Below, piece after piece: positions 16,859-26,173 of a DNA stretch of 64,000 bases. Origin of the DNA: Metabacillus sediminilitoris. GTDB taxonomy: Bacteria > Bacillota > Bacilli > Bacillales > Bacillaceae. The translations under genes and the position numbers were made by a program. The DNA lies in the NCBI RefSeq assembly GCF_009720625.1, contig NZ_CP046266.1, forward strand, positions 3,233,501 to 3,297,500, in the 5' to 3' direction. Numbering within the stretch: the stretch's first letter is position 1; the number at the start of each line of letters is the position of its first letter. The notes beneath the pieces were generated by a model, which worked only from the letters and a program-made list of their open reading frames with translations, did not search any database and was not told where the DNA came from.

Positions 16859-17905
16859 TTGTCAAAATACATAGGTTATATTGGTACATATACAAAAGGG
16901 GAAAGTACAGGAGTATACAGCTTTACTTTCGATGCTGATGCTTCAAAGCTTGGCGAAATAAAAGCAGTTGCACAATTAGACAATCCGACTTACGTGAACT
17001 TAAGTCAGGATAACAAACATCTATATGCAGTTATTAAAGAGGGAAATCAAGGTGGAGTAGCCTCATTTGAAATCAATCCTCAATCAGGTGAACTTACAAA
17101 AATCAATACTCAGGTCATCGATGGTGCATCACCTTGTCATGTTAGTGTTGACTCACATAATCGTCAAGTTGTTTCAGCAAACTATCATAAAGGTACAATT
17201 GATGCTTATTTAGTAGATGAAAATGGTCACTTAACCCCTGTTACTTCGATTGTCGAGCATACAGGGAAAGGCCCGCACGAAAGACAGGAAAAACCACATA
17301 CTCATTATTCAGGTTTTACACCAGATGATAAATTTGTAGTTGCCGTTGACTTAGGCATTGACAAAGTGATTACATATAAAATCGAAGAAGGTAAATTAGA
17401 AGAGGTACACAGCCTATTAGTGAAAGCAGGAAGTGGTCCTAGACACCTTACCTTCCATCCAAATGGAAAATTCGCTTATGTGATGACAGAACTAAGTAAT
17501 GAAGTGATTGTACTAAGCTACAATTCAGAAACTGGTATTTTTACCGAATTGCAATATATTCCGACCATACCTGATGATTTTACAGAAAACAGCCAAGGTA
17601 GTGCCATACATATCTCATCTGACGGGAAATTTGTTTATGCAGGAAACCGCGGCCACGATAGCATTGCAGTATTCAGTGTGAATCAAGTAAACGGTGAACT
17701 TACATTTGTTGAATACACATCAACTGAAGGACAGTGGCCTCGTGACTTCGCATTCGATCCAACAGAAAAATTTATCATTGCTTCCAATCAAGAAAGCAGC
17801 AATCTTGTCTTATTTGCCCGTGATACAGAAACAGGGAAATTAACGTTATTACAATCTGATGTTACAGTACCTGATCCAGTTTGTGTGAAATTTTTACATG
17901 TATAA
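16859..17905 (+). CDS. pgl: 6-phosphogluconolactonase (lactonase family, seven-bladed propeller)
   Basis: 348 residues from TTG 16859, which sits eight bases after GGAAGGAG; an ATG at 16841 lies upstream of that site. It begins MSKYIGYIGTYTKGES, almost the textbook opening of the Bacillus YkgB/Pgl lactonase. Repeated blades carry motifs such as PHTHYSGFTPDDKFVVAVDLG, GPRHLTFHPNGKFAYVM and WPRDFAFDPTEKFIIASNQ. It hydrolyses 6-phosphogluconolactone in the oxidative pentose phosphate pathway. Monocistronic, with its own promoter and terminator. Confidence 0.9.
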   Translation: MSKYIGYIGTYTKGESTGVYSFTFDADASKLGEIKAVAQLDNPTYVNLSQDNKHLYAVIKEGNQGGVASFEINPQSGELTKINTQVIDGASPCHVSVDSHNRQVVSANYHKGTIDAYLVDENGHLTPVTSIVEHTGKGPHERQEKPHTHYSGFTPDDKFVVAVDLGIDKVITYKIEEGKLEEVHSLLVKAGSGPRHLTFHPNGKFAYVMTELSNEVIVLSYNSETGIFTELQYIPTIPDDFTENSQGSAIHISSDGKFVYAGNRGHDSIAVFSVNQVNGELTFVEYTSTEGQWPRDFAFDPTEKFIIASNQESSNLVLFARDTETGKLTLLQSDVTVPDPVCVKFLHV

Positions 17906-17922
17906 TTTGAGTTATATGAGAA

Positions 17923-17948
17923 TAAACCGCTTGGATTTCCAAGCGGTT
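17923..17948 (+). terminator. Terminator after pgl
   Basis: Eleven-bp stem AAACCGCTTGG/CCAAGCGGTTT with a four-base loop and following T residues. Confidence 0.85.
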
Positions 17949-18095
17949 TTCTTTGAGCTCTTTTTATGAATAGGCTGTTTTCGTAAACCGTGTTGCTATT
18001 TACCAAGTAATACGGTGTGGTTGATTTCTACTCCAATCAACCTTAATTAGATTTCGTTTTATAAACACAATCTCTTATAAATGTGCCTAAGAAAA

Positions 18096-18124
18096 AAGCT
18101 AACCGGAAATATCCAGATTAGCTT
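18096..18124 (-). terminator. Terminator after the WrbA-type gene
   Basis: AAGCTAA/TTAGCTT arms with partly paired interior, then a minus-strand T run, nine bases after the stop. Confidence 0.75.
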
Positions 18125-18132
18125 ATATTAAA

Positions 18133-18744
18133 TTATTGATTACCTTTTTTCACTAATTCCGCTATTGTAACTGTACGTTTCGCTTGATGTTTTACAGCAG
18201 CTTGTACATCCTCAACCATTTTTCCTTCTTGGTTAACAGTTACACTTGTTCCGTAAGGATTTCCGCCAGAAGCAAATGTAACTGGGTCTGTATATCCAGG
18301 TGCAGCTACAATCGCTCCCCAATGGTACATGGTTGTATATAATGATAAAATGGTTGCCTCTTGACCGCCATGAGAATTTTGGGCTGAAGACATAGCACTT
18401 ACTACTTTATTAACAAGTTTTCCGTTAAACCAAAGTCCTCCAGTTGTATCCAAAAATTGCTTCATTTGTGATGGCATATTACCAAATCTAGTCGGAATGC
18501 TGAAAATAATTGCATCTGCCCATTCAAGATCATTTAATGTTACTTCAGGAATATCTTTCGCTTCCTCGACATGCGCTTTCCATGCTGGATTTGATTCAAT
18601 GGCTGATTGTGGAGCTGTTTCAGGAACTTTCAATACTTTTACCTCTGCACCAGCCTCTTTTCCACTTTCTTCAGCCCATTGAGCTAATTGATAGTTTGTC
18701 CCAGTTGAACTGTAATAAATAACAGCTAATTTTACATTTGACAT
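18133..18744 (-). CDS. NAD(P)H:quinone oxidoreductase, WrbA-like flavodoxin fold
   Basis: About 203 residues from ATG 18744, with GGAG eight bases upstream; a longer reading to 18777 lacks such a site. It has the FMN phosphate loop YYSSTGTNYQLAQW and the WrbA signatures IIFSIPTRFGNMPSQMKQFLD and SSAQNSHGGQEATILSLYT. Family members reduce quinones by two electrons and so avoid semiquinone radicals. It lies among other flavin and redox genes in this segment, each on its own transcript. Confidence 0.9.
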   Translation of the reverse strand: MSNVKLAVIYYSSTGTNYQLAQWAEESGKEAGAEVKVLKVPETAPQSAIESNPAWKAHVEEAKDIPEVTLNDLEWADAIIFSIPTRFGNMPSQMKQFLDTTGGLWFNGKLVNKVVSAMSSAQNSHGGQEATILSLYTTMYHWGAIVAAPGYTDPVTFASGGNPYGTSVTVNQEGKMVEDVQAAVKHQAKRTVTIAELVKKGNQ

Positions 18745-19023
18745 AGTTTTCGTCTCCTTTTCATTGATTTTTCCCAAACACTTTTGCTAACAATTCCACC
18801 CTTTCACCCTTAAACTTCTGCCAATCAATCTAATAAACCTATTTAACTTATTCATTATGTACACAACTCTTAGAGATGGTATCTTTATCTTCCTCTCTTT
18901 TAATAAGGCAATACTGTTTAGTTGGTACTCTTATATATTTCCACAAAAATATTTTTAAAAACACCTTATAAAATCCTCAATTAAACTAAGTTCATAAAAG
19001 TCTCCGAATAACATACTTTGATA

Positions 19024-19134
19024 TTAGGATGTTATTGATGATTAATTTATGTGCTTATTTAATTAGGGTTTACAATATTTTAATCTAAATTTTAATAACC
19101 AAAAGCGATACTGTAAATTGCAATAACATCCTAA
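19024..19134. repeat. Fourteen-bp perfect inverted repeat
   Basis: TTAGGATGTTATTG (19024-19037) and its exact reverse complement (19121-19134), separated by 83 AT-rich bases, in the 422-base non-coding gap before the DUF805 gene. No gene is seen in the gap. Confidence 0.5.
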
Positions 19135-19166
19135 AATCATATTGTTTACTTAAAAGGAGGAACTTT

Positions 19167-19520
19167 ATGGACTGGTATTTAAAAGTGTTAAAAAATTACG
19201 TAGGATTTGAAGGAAGAGCAAGACGTAAAGAATACTGGATGTTTGTACTTATTAATGTCATTATTTCAATTGTACTTACAATCGTTGAAACAAGTACAGA
19301 TATAGCTCCCTTTTTGACAGTACTTTATTCTTTATTCATCCTATTACCTTCCCTAGCTGTTACCGTTCGAAGACTACATGATACTGGAAGAAGCGGATGG
19401 TGGGTCTTAATTAGTTTAATTCCCTTAATTGGTAGCATCGTTCTACTTGTGTTTACATGTCTAGATAGTGAAGAGGGAGATAATCAATATGGCACAAACC
19501 CTAAGCTGGTAAGTCATTGA
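19167..19520 (+). CDS. DUF805 family membrane protein
   Basis: 117 residues. It shows the family layout: an N-terminal amphipathic stretch with FEGRARRKEYWMF, two helices (about 25-45 and 50-65), the signature VRRLHDTGRSGWWVLI, then a third hydrophobic segment and a short acidic tail (GDNQYGTNP). Function of the family is unknown. Start ATG lies behind AAAGGAGG. No operon partners; flanked by a weak terminator. Confidence 0.9.
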   Translation: MDWYLKVLKNYVGFEGRARRKEYWMFVLINVIISIVLTIVETSTDIAPFLTVLYSLFILLPSLAVTVRRLHDTGRSGWWVLISLIPLIGSIVLLVFTCLDSEEGDNQYGTNPKLVSH

Positions 19521-19544
19521 GCTTTGGGAAAATTGCTTAGAATG

Positions 19545-19567
19545 GACTGCTCAACTCTAGAGCGGTC
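19545..19567 (+). terminator. Terminator after the DUF805 gene
   Basis: Eight-bp stem GACTGCTC/GAGCGGTC with one G-U pair, then TTTCT. Confidence 0.55.
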
Positions 19568-19617
19568 TTTCTATTGATTAATATCAACAAATCGAGTAAT
19601 TATAGATCTATTGAAAA

Positions 19618-19646
19618 GAGCTAACTAGATAATTCCTAGTTAGCTC
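19618..19646 (-). terminator. Terminator after the FMN reductase gene
   Basis: Eleven-bp perfect stem GAGCTAACTAG/CTAGTTAGCTC with a TTTT run on the minus strand. Confidence 0.8.
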
Positions 19647-19663
19647 AAATATTAATTGATTTG

Positions 19664-20209
19664 TTATTTTCTTAATGTTTTTAATGCGCCACTCCATGCA
19701 TTTACTTGATCAAGCATTAAGTTAACATTGTCAAGATGTAAATCTTGTGGTTTGAAAACAGAACCGTTTTCGAAATCTGTGAATAATGATAATGTTGGAT
19801 GTGTACGAACATCTGCAATCATTAATTCACCCATAATTCCACGTAGATGTTCAGCTGCACGAGCACCGCCTGTTGAACCATAGCTTACGATACCAGCTGC
19901 TTTGTCATTCCATGCTTCACGAGCAAAATCAAGGGCATTTTTTAATGCTCCTGTAATACTGTGGTTGTATTCTTGTACGATGAATACGAATCCATCTAAG
20001 CTAGCAAGTTTTTCATTCCATGCTGCGATTCCTGGCTCTGTTCCATCAGTAGTTCCTAAGAACGGTAAATTGAAATCAGCAATATCAACGATTTCATAGT
20101 TTGCATCTCCGCGTTTGTCAGCAATTTCTTTTACCCATTGCCCTACTTGTGGACTTACGCGTCCTTCACGAGTACTTCCTAAAACAATCCCAATGTTTAA
20201 TTTTGTCAT
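19664..20209 (-). CDS. NADPH-dependent FMN reductase family protein
   Basis: About 181 residues from ATG 20209 (MTKLNIGIVLGSTREGR), behind GGAG. It has the flavodoxin-like phosphate loop GSTREGRVSPQVGQW, then FVFIVQEYNHSITGALKNALDF and GIVSYGSTGGARAAEHLRG, characteristic of azoreductase/chromate-reductase-type FMN reductases. A second in-frame ATG at 20266, also behind an AGAGGTG site, would add a basic leader (MGFWNKLFGKNTNNEETIE). Either start could be used. Terminator downstream. Confidence 0.88.
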   Translation of the reverse strand: MTKLNIGIVLGSTREGRVSPQVGQWVKEIADKRGDANYEIVDIADFNLPFLGTTDGTEPGIAAWNEKLASLDGFVFIVQEYNHSITGALKNALDFAREAWNDKAAGIVSYGSTGGARAAEHLRGIMGELMIADVRTHPTLSLFTDFENGSVFKPQDLHLDNVNLMLDQVNAWSGALKTLRK

Positions 20210-20337
20210 TTCGATCGTCTCCTCATTATTTGTATTTTTTCCGAATAATTTGTTCCAAAAACCCATGTCTTTCACCTCTAAAATGTTAATATCTGTTCTA
20301 GTAAAACTTCACCCCCTTAAAGTTGTAATTTAAGTCT

Positions 20338-20946
20338 TTAAGAAGGTCTTTTAATTGAAAAGCTCTCACCAATTTTGGCATAATTATCACCAGCTAATCG
20401 GCTAACTGCCCCTAAGCGATCCGCATTGATTCTTCCATTCTCATATAGATCTTCATCAATGTGAAATTGTACAATTTTTCCGATTATTAAATCACAGCCT
20501 GGTGAATCTTCACCGCCTAATTCAATCGATCTTTCTAAGGTACACTCCATTCGGATCTTCACTTCCTTTATACCTGGAACAGAGATTTTTGTACTTTTTA
20601 TTGGCGTCAAATTCGCTATCTCTATTTCACTCTGTTCAGGTGGCAAGGTTGCAGCTGTGATATTGACCTTTTCTACATTGCTTTCATCAACGATATGAAC
20701 AACGAATTCCTTCGTATCTATTATATTTCGAGCTGTGTCTTTAAGAATTCCATTTTTTCGCTGAATGGATACGGAAATTAACGGCGGGTTTGCTGATACA
20801 ATATTAAAATAGCTAAAGGGTGCACCGTTCAAAATTCCATCACGAGAAGTTGTAGTCACAAAAGCAATAGGTCTTGGTATTATGCTGCCAATTAAGAGTT
20901 TATAATTTTCTCTTTCGGAATTCGTAGATGGGTCAATTGAATGCAT
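20338..20946 (-). CDS. Flavin reductase-like (FMN-binding split barrel) protein
   Basis: 202 residues from ATG 20946, with AAGGAA nine bases upstream. It matches the DIM6/NTAB flavoprotein family: IGSIIPRPIAFVTTTSRDG near the N-terminus, then NGAPFSYFNIVSANPPLISVSI and DSPGCDLIIGKIVQFHID. These proteins bind FMN and reduce flavins for partner oxygenases or act as oxidoreductases with unknown substrates. It lies about 130 bp upstream of the FMN reductase gene on the same strand, so co-transcription is possible. Confidence 0.88.
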   Translation of the reverse strand: MHSIDPSTNSERENYKLLIGSIIPRPIAFVTTTSRDGILNGAPFSYFNIVSANPPLISVSIQRKNGILKDTARNIIDTKEFVVHIVDESNVEKVNITAATLPPEQSEIEIANLTPIKSTKISVPGIKEVKIRMECTLERSIELGGEDSPGCDLIIGKIVQFHIDEDLYENGRINADRLGAVSRLAGDNYAKIGESFSIKRPS

Positions 20947-21185
20947 GAAAATCATTCCTTTCTTTATTCAGTTTAACCATATTCCTAATACTGTATAAAT
21001 TATAACTTTCAATTAAATATTCTTGAATTCGAGATAATCCATTATAAAATAATGCGAATTTAACTTACCAGCCATTTATCTCAGTTACTTTTATTTTTAA
21101 TTCAAGATAATATTATTATAAGGATATTTTTTTGTCAATCACATTGTTTTCTTTTTTTTTAGAGGAAAGATCCCCTTCCTCCCTC

Positions 21186-21581
21186 TTAGCGATTCATTTG
21201 TTCTTTATCCACGTTAAATTCAATCAAATTATAATCTGGATCCATGCAGAATATTTGGGCAAAACCGCTTTTACTATTCGGTTTTTCAACTAATTCTATT
21301 CCTCTGCCTTTCAAATGTGTCAAAGTCCTATGATAATCTTTAACACGAATGGCAAAGTGCCCCTCTCTTGAACTTATATGATGATTGGTACGAAGGGTTG
21401 AAGATTGATCCATTTCAATTAAATGCAGTTGTTGATTGCCAATCTGATACCATACACCAGGAAAGTCAAAATTAGGTCGTTTTAATTCTTGAAATCCCAA
21501 AAGTGTTCCATAAAAGTGTTTTGCCTTTTGCAAATCTGTTACTGATAGACTTATATGGTGGATGCTTTCTACTTCGATCAT
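21186..21581 (-). CDS. VOC family protein (glyoxalase-like)
   Basis: 131 residues from ATG 21581, with AAGGAG upstream. Single VOC module: VESIHHISLSVTDLQKAKHFYGTLLGF at the N-terminus supplies the first metal histidine region, LHLIEMD follows, then GHFAIRVKDYHRTL and the C-terminal QIFCMDPDYNLIEFN with the expected glutamate ligand. The PDxNxIEF ending is typical of lactoylglutathione-lyase-like or fosfomycin-resistance-like proteins; substrate cannot be specified. Confidence 0.88.
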   Translation of the reverse strand: MIEVESIHHISLSVTDLQKAKHFYGTLLGFQELKRPNFDFPGVWYQIGNQQLHLIEMDQSSTLRTNHHISSREGHFAIRVKDYHRTLTHLKGRGIELVEKPNSKSGFAQIFCMDPDYNLIEFNVDKEQMNR

Positions 21582-21844
21582 GACAGACAACTCCTTTTGT
21601 ATAATGGAATGATTATTATTATAGCATGGAAAAAATTTCAGTTACATTATTACTTACACTTACCTCACAAATGATCAAGCCACACACATATCAGATAAAG
21701 GAATCATCCCATTTAGTTAGTGTCTGTCACCTTTATTATTACAAAGCTGAGCCTCAGGGAAAAAGTGTATGAATTCACAATAAAAGGATACTCTATGAAC
21801 AACAATTTGTTGTAGGAAGTTAAGACATGGAGTGTTATTAGAAT

Positions 21845-23467
21845 ATGAATAGTGCATGGAACCGATTATTTAAGCATAATAAAAAGGAACAACAAGTACT
21901 TTATGAGGATATAGATATGTCCTTTAAAGATCATGAGCTTAGCTCCTCTTTAGATTTTAACATTCAAACGATTAAGAACACCTTAGGAAATAGTAGTGAT
22001 TTAATTATTCGTGAGTTTAGCATGGGAAATCCTTTATTGCATAAAGTTTCTGCTATTTATATCAATGGATTAACTGATAAAGTACTCACAGCTAATTCAA
22101 TTATCGAAAAACTAATGACTGACACTAGGATGATTGAAAATAATGAATCTTGGTCTCCAGATCAGTTAGGTACATATATTAGGGAACATATTTTAACCAC
22201 TACACATGTTGAGATTGTTACAGACTTGAAAAAACTTTTTTCATTCCTATTATCTGGACAAACCATTGTACTCGTTGATAGGTGTATTCAGGGATTTGGA
22301 TGTGCGTCCCAAGGCGGTGAGTTAAGAGCAATATCTGAACCAACATCTGAATCTTCTGTACGTGGTCCTAAAGAAAGTTTTACAGAATCACTCATTACGA
22401 ATACTTCCATGATCCGCAGGCGGATTAAGAGTCCAAATCTTTGGCTTGAAACAATGAAGATAGGTAACCTAACACAAACAGATGTTGGCATTATGTATGT
22501 AAATGGAATTGTAAATGATAAACTCCTCAAAGAGGTAAGAGAGCGCCTCGATAAAATTGATGTCGATGAAATTCAAGGTTCGAATACGATAGAAGAATGG
22601 ATTACAGATGACAAATGGACACCTTGGCCGACTATTCTAATAACAGAGCGCCCTGATGTAATAACAGGAAATTTATTGGAAGGACGTGTAGCCATATTTG
22701 TAGATGGTACACCGATTCCATTGATTGTTCCTGCTACGTGGAATCAATTTTTTCAAACTGCTGAAGATTATTATTTACGTTGGAGTATGTCTGGATTTTT
22801 AAGATTTATAAGACTTGCCTCCTTTTTAATTACACTTCTTGGACAGGCCCTTTTTATTGCATTTATTTCGTTCCATCCAGAATTAATTCCTACACCCTTG
22901 CTAATTAATCTAGCAGCACAACGACAGGCTATCCCCTTCCCCATCATTTTTGAGGCATTATTAATGGAATTGACTTTTGAAGTTTTGAGGGAAGCTGGAA
23001 TCCGGATGCCTAGGCCCGTTGGCCAGGCAGTTTCAATTGTGGGTGCACTTGTTTTAGGAGAAGCAGCCGTTTCAGCTGGAATTGTTTCAAGTGCAATGGT
23101 TATTGTCGTTGCAGCAACTGCAATTGCAAGCTTTACAATACCCCACTATACAATGACTGATTCTACTCGTTTATTACGGTTTATGATGATGCTTTTGGCA
23201 AGTACGTTTGGACTTTACGGGATTGGACTAGGAGTGATTATACTTGTTTCACATACTGTAAGCTTGCGATCATTTGGTATACCTTATTTAGCTCCCTTTG
23301 CTCCTTTTATTCCAACTGATCAAAAAGATGCGATTTTGCGCTTGCCTGTACCATTTATGTCAAAACGCCCTCGCCTCATCAGTCAGAAGAAAAGAAAGAG
23401 AAAAGAGGCTAAGTCTTCTTTAAAAGAAGAAAAGAACATGAATGACAATGAACCTAAGAGGGATTGA
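21845..23467 (+). CDS. Germinant receptor A subunit (GerA family)
   Basis: 540 residues, normal for the family. A soluble N-terminal half includes VDRCIQGFGCASQGGELRAISEPTSESSVRGPKESFTESL, the most conserved GerA stretch, here spanning residues about 140-180. Five or so membrane helices follow from about residue 310, with the basic tail SKRPRLISQKKRKRKEAK. It acts in the spore inner membrane with the B and C subunits to sense nutrients. Order A-C-B resembles the B. subtilis gerK operon. A sigma-G-like -35 (TGTATG, 21766-21771) lies upstream but the -10 match is poor. Confidence 0.95.
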   Translation: MNSAWNRLFKHNKKEQQVLYEDIDMSFKDHELSSSLDFNIQTIKNTLGNSSDLIIREFSMGNPLLHKVSAIYINGLTDKVLTANSIIEKLMTDTRMIENNESWSPDQLGTYIREHILTTTHVEIVTDLKKLFSFLLSGQTIVLVDRCIQGFGCASQGGELRAISEPTSESSVRGPKESFTESLITNTSMIRRRIKSPNLWLETMKIGNLTQTDVGIMYVNGIVNDKLLKEVRERLDKIDVDEIQGSNTIEEWITDDKWTPWPTILITERPDVITGNLLEGRVAIFVDGTPIPLIVPATWNQFFQTAEDYYLRWSMSGFLRFIRLASFLITLLGQALFIAFISFHPELIPTPLLINLAAQRQAIPFPIIFEALLMELTFEVLREAGIRMPRPVGQAVSIVGALVLGEAAVSAGIVSSAMVIVVAATAIASFTIPHYTMTDSTRLLRFMMMLLASTFGLYGIGLGVIILVSHTVSLRSFGIPYLAPFAPFIPTDQKDAILRLPVPFMSKRPRLISQKKRKRKEAKSSLKEEKNMNDNEPKRD

Positions 23468-23468
23468 A

Positions 23469-24671
23469 ATGATACTTAAACTATTTAGGATTTTCTTATT
23501 CGTTTTATTGATAATCTGTTTATCAGGATGCTGGGACAGTGCTGAATTACAGGACCTTAGCATCGTTTCCGGGATTGGTATCGATAAAGGTGAAGACGAT
23601 GTTGAAAACAGGTATCGAGCAACTGTTCAAATTATCGATCCTAGCCAAATTGCCGGCGGTCAACAAGGAGGAAAAGTACAGTCCTCTCCTGTAACAATGC
23701 TGTCAGCTACAGGCAGCACTCTAAAAGAAGCACTTCGTAAAATTTCACATAAAGCACCTTCTGAACTTTTTTTCCCTCACGTCCAAGTCATGCTTATTGG
23801 TGAAGAGTTGGCTAAAGAGGGAATCTTAGAACTGTTTGATGCTTTTGAACGTGATCCATATTTCCGCGTTCTTTTTCCAATTTTAATCGTAAGGGATCAT
23901 ACAGCCGAGGACGCGCTTAAAGTTACTACCTCATTAAAAACTATCCCTTCTTCTAAAATAGTAGAGAGTCTGGAATCTTCTAAAGAAATATGGGGAGAGT
24001 ATCCAGTCTCTCGAGCAGATCAAGTTATTGCAAAATTAAAGGAAGGGAATCTAGGCATTGCTGGGATACAGATTAACGGGGATGTAGAGAAGGGAAACAA
24101 AACAACGAATGTGCAGCAAATCTCACAAGATACTAAAATAGAGCTAAAAGGACTTGCGCTTATGAAAGATGGGAAAATAAAAACATGGTTAGAAAATAAT
24201 AGTGCTCGAGGTGTCATGTGGATTACTAATGAAATGAAACGTACGGTGATGAGCCTTGATTGCCCAAAGAAAAAGGATGCAATTGCGATCGATATTGCTC
24301 GTGCCAATTCAGATATTAAGATTGATATAAATAACGATAAACCGGTCATTAACCTAACAATCAATACGGAAGGATCTATTTCGGAAACGCAGTGTTCACT
24401 CGATCTTGAAAAAAACAAAACGATAAATGAACTAAATAAACAGCTTAGTAAAGAAATAAAAGAAGAAGTTCTGTCAACGCTTAAATCTGCTCAAGAGGAA
24501 AAAAGCGATATCATAGGGTTTGGGGATTATATTAACATTGAGGATAAACAATATTGGAAAAAAATAGAGAAGAAATGGGAAGAAGAAATCTTTCCCGAGA
24601 CGGAAATTAACGTACATGTACATGCAGCTATCAGACGTACCGGAATGAGGGTAAAATCATATATTAAATAA
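23469..24671 (+). CDS. Germinant receptor C subunit, lipoprotein (Ger(x)C family)
   Basis: 400 residues from ATG 23469, one base after the A-subunit stop and behind AGAGGG; an earlier in-frame ATG at 23442 lies inside the A gene. The signal peptide ends in the lipobox LIICLSGC, followed by WDSAELQDLSIVSGIGIDKG, the standard GerC opening. Further conserved stretches: SELFFPHVQVMLIGEELA and DPYFRVLFPILIVRD. It is anchored on the outer face of the spore inner membrane in complex with A and B. Confidence 0.94.
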   Translation: MILKLFRIFLFVLLIICLSGCWDSAELQDLSIVSGIGIDKGEDDVENRYRATVQIIDPSQIAGGQQGGKVQSSPVTMLSATGSTLKEALRKISHKAPSELFFPHVQVMLIGEELAKEGILELFDAFERDPYFRVLFPILIVRDHTAEDALKVTTSLKTIPSSKIVESLESSKEIWGEYPVSRADQVIAKLKEGNLGIAGIQINGDVEKGNKTTNVQQISQDTKIELKGLALMKDGKIKTWLENNSARGVMWITNEMKRTVMSLDCPKKKDAIAIDIARANSDIKIDINNDKPVINLTINTEGSISETQCSLDLEKNKTINELNKQLSKEIKEEVLSTLKSAQEEKSDIIGFGDYINIEDKQYWKKIEKKWEEEIFPETEINVHVHAAIRRTGMRVKSYIK

Positions 24672-24695
24672 TACTCGGAAAGGGTGCTCCTAGAG

Positions 24696-25796
24696 ATGGA
24701 GAAAGCCAAGATTAGTGGAATTCAACTATTTGCCATGATGTTTATGTTTAATATGGGGACTGCTGTGGTCGTAAATTATGGAATAGATGCAAGAAAAGAC
24801 GCTTGGCTGGCCATCCTTTTAGGAATGTGCGGAGGAATCATGCTATTTTTTATCTACTATCGTTTATTTCGCCAATATCCTACTTTACCTTTAACTGCGT
24901 ATGCTCGAAAAATATTAGGTAAATATCTTGGGTGGATCATCGGTTTTTTATATGTCATATACTTTTTACATATTGCAACTAGACAAGTTCGTGATTTTAG
25001 CGAATTGCTCGTCACATCAACAATGACAGACACACCTTTATTAGCGATACAAATCTCATTCGTACTTGTCGTTTGTTATGTCCTCTATCAAGGGATTGAA
25101 GTGTTAGGAAGAACTTCAGAAGTATTTATTGTCATTTTAGTATTATTTGGTGTGGCTGCAAATTTTCTCATTCTTGTTTCTAACAATTTCGAGTTAAATA
25201 ATTTGCGGCCTTTACTTGAAAATGGATTAAAACCAATTATCAAAACTGCTTTTTTGGAAACTATCCATTTTCCTTTTGGTGAAATGGTTGCCTTCACGAT
25301 GCTCCTTCCATATTTTAATCAATCTGGACCTGTGAAAAAAGTATGGCTGTCAGCCTTGATTTCAAGTGGACTTATTTTAAGCTGGACAGCATCTTTAAAT
25401 ATAGCAGTTCTAGGTGTTGATGTCATGGAAAGAACAACGTTTCCTACTTTAACAACAATCGGAAAAGTGAATCTCCTTGAGTTTATCCAAAGGCTTGATG
25501 CACTGGTTGTTTTTACAATGTTTATGACGGTATTTTTCAAATGCTCCATTTTTATGTATGCAGCCGCAATTGGCATTGTTGATCTGTTTAAATTAAAAAA
25601 TCATCAGGAAATTCTTTTGCCTGTAGGGGGAATTATCATTATTTCAGCAATGATGATTGCAACAAATTTTTCTGGATATATTGAAGAGGCACAGAAAGGT
25701 CTACGTTATCTAGTCTATTTATTTTTTATTATTTTGCCTTTGTTCATGCTGTTGATTTCAGTCATACGAAACGTTTTTAAACATAAAACTAATTAG
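24696..25796 (+). CDS. Germinant receptor B subunit (spore permease, APC superfamily)
   Basis: About 366 residues with ten predicted membrane helices. It begins ISGIQLFAMMFMFNMGTAVV, typical of GerAB-type permeases that bind the germinant; FGEMVAFTMLLPYF and LDALVVFTMFMTVFFKCSIFMYA are conserved stretches. ATG 24696 is favoured; GTG 24684 lies too close to the GGAAAGG site. Translation is probably coupled to the C gene 24 bases upstream. Its last eight bases overlap the end of the opposite-strand small gene. Confidence 0.93.
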   Translation: MEKAKISGIQLFAMMFMFNMGTAVVVNYGIDARKDAWLAILLGMCGGIMLFFIYYRLFRQYPTLPLTAYARKILGKYLGWIIGFLYVIYFLHIATRQVRDFSELLVTSTMTDTPLLAIQISFVLVVCYVLYQGIEVLGRTSEVFIVILVLFGVAANFLILVSNNFELNNLRPLLENGLKPIIKTAFLETIHFPFGEMVAFTMLLPYFNQSGPVKKVWLSALISSGLILSWTASLNIAVLGVDVMERTTFPTLTTIGKVNLLEFIQRLDALVVFTMFMTVFFKCSIFMYAAAIGIVDLFKLKNHQEILLPVGGIIIISAMMIATNFSGYIEEAQKGLRYLVYLFFIILPLFMLLISVIRNVFKHKTN

Positions 25797-26025
25797 ATCC
25801 ATTTTGATTTTCCTCTCTATTTTTAATGATAAATAAGATTTGCTGACCTATGATAATGAATAAAAGCAAAGCGAGCATAACATACTCTCCTGGTTCAATT
25901 ACCCAAAACGGATTGAGTAGATTGGACATAGCGAAAGAGAGCCTATACCCCGACATTAGATCGATTAAAACATTTGTTGAAATGGTTCCTAAAAAAATAA
26001 ATACAACTACACCTATTATTTTCAT
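25789..26025 (-). CDS. Small two-helix membrane protein, GerD-subunit type (gerKD/gerUD-like)
   Basis: 78 residues with two membrane helices (about 3-25 and 48-70) joined by a short loop, and a charged C-terminus. Small two-helix D proteins encoded beside gerA-type operons (B. subtilis gerKD, B. megaterium gerUD) modulate germination. Size, topology and position fit, and it is read convergently with the B gene, overlapping it by eight bases at the 3' ends. Start ATG has AAAGGAG at good spacing. Assignment is by context and topology, not by a diagnostic motif. Confidence 0.7.
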   Translation of the reverse strand: MKIIGVVVFIFLGTISTNVLIDLMSGYRLSFAMSNLLNPFWVIEPGEYVMLALLLFIIIGQQILFIIKNREENQNGSN

Positions 26026-26173
26026 GTTTTTTCTCCTTTTTCATTTTTATTATGATCAGTATTTGTCATGGTGAATTCTTTTATTAATTTAGAGACAATT
26101 TTCTAGCTTTTATTTGTTTTTTAATGTATGAACCTTCAATTTTTGATCAAAACTAAAAACGGGAGGTTTAAAA

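Noticed and set aside
21766..21795. Sigma-G promoter for the germinant receptor operon
   Set aside because: The -35 (TGTATG) fits, but the -10 matches only about four of seven positions; kept as a remark and not listed as a feature.
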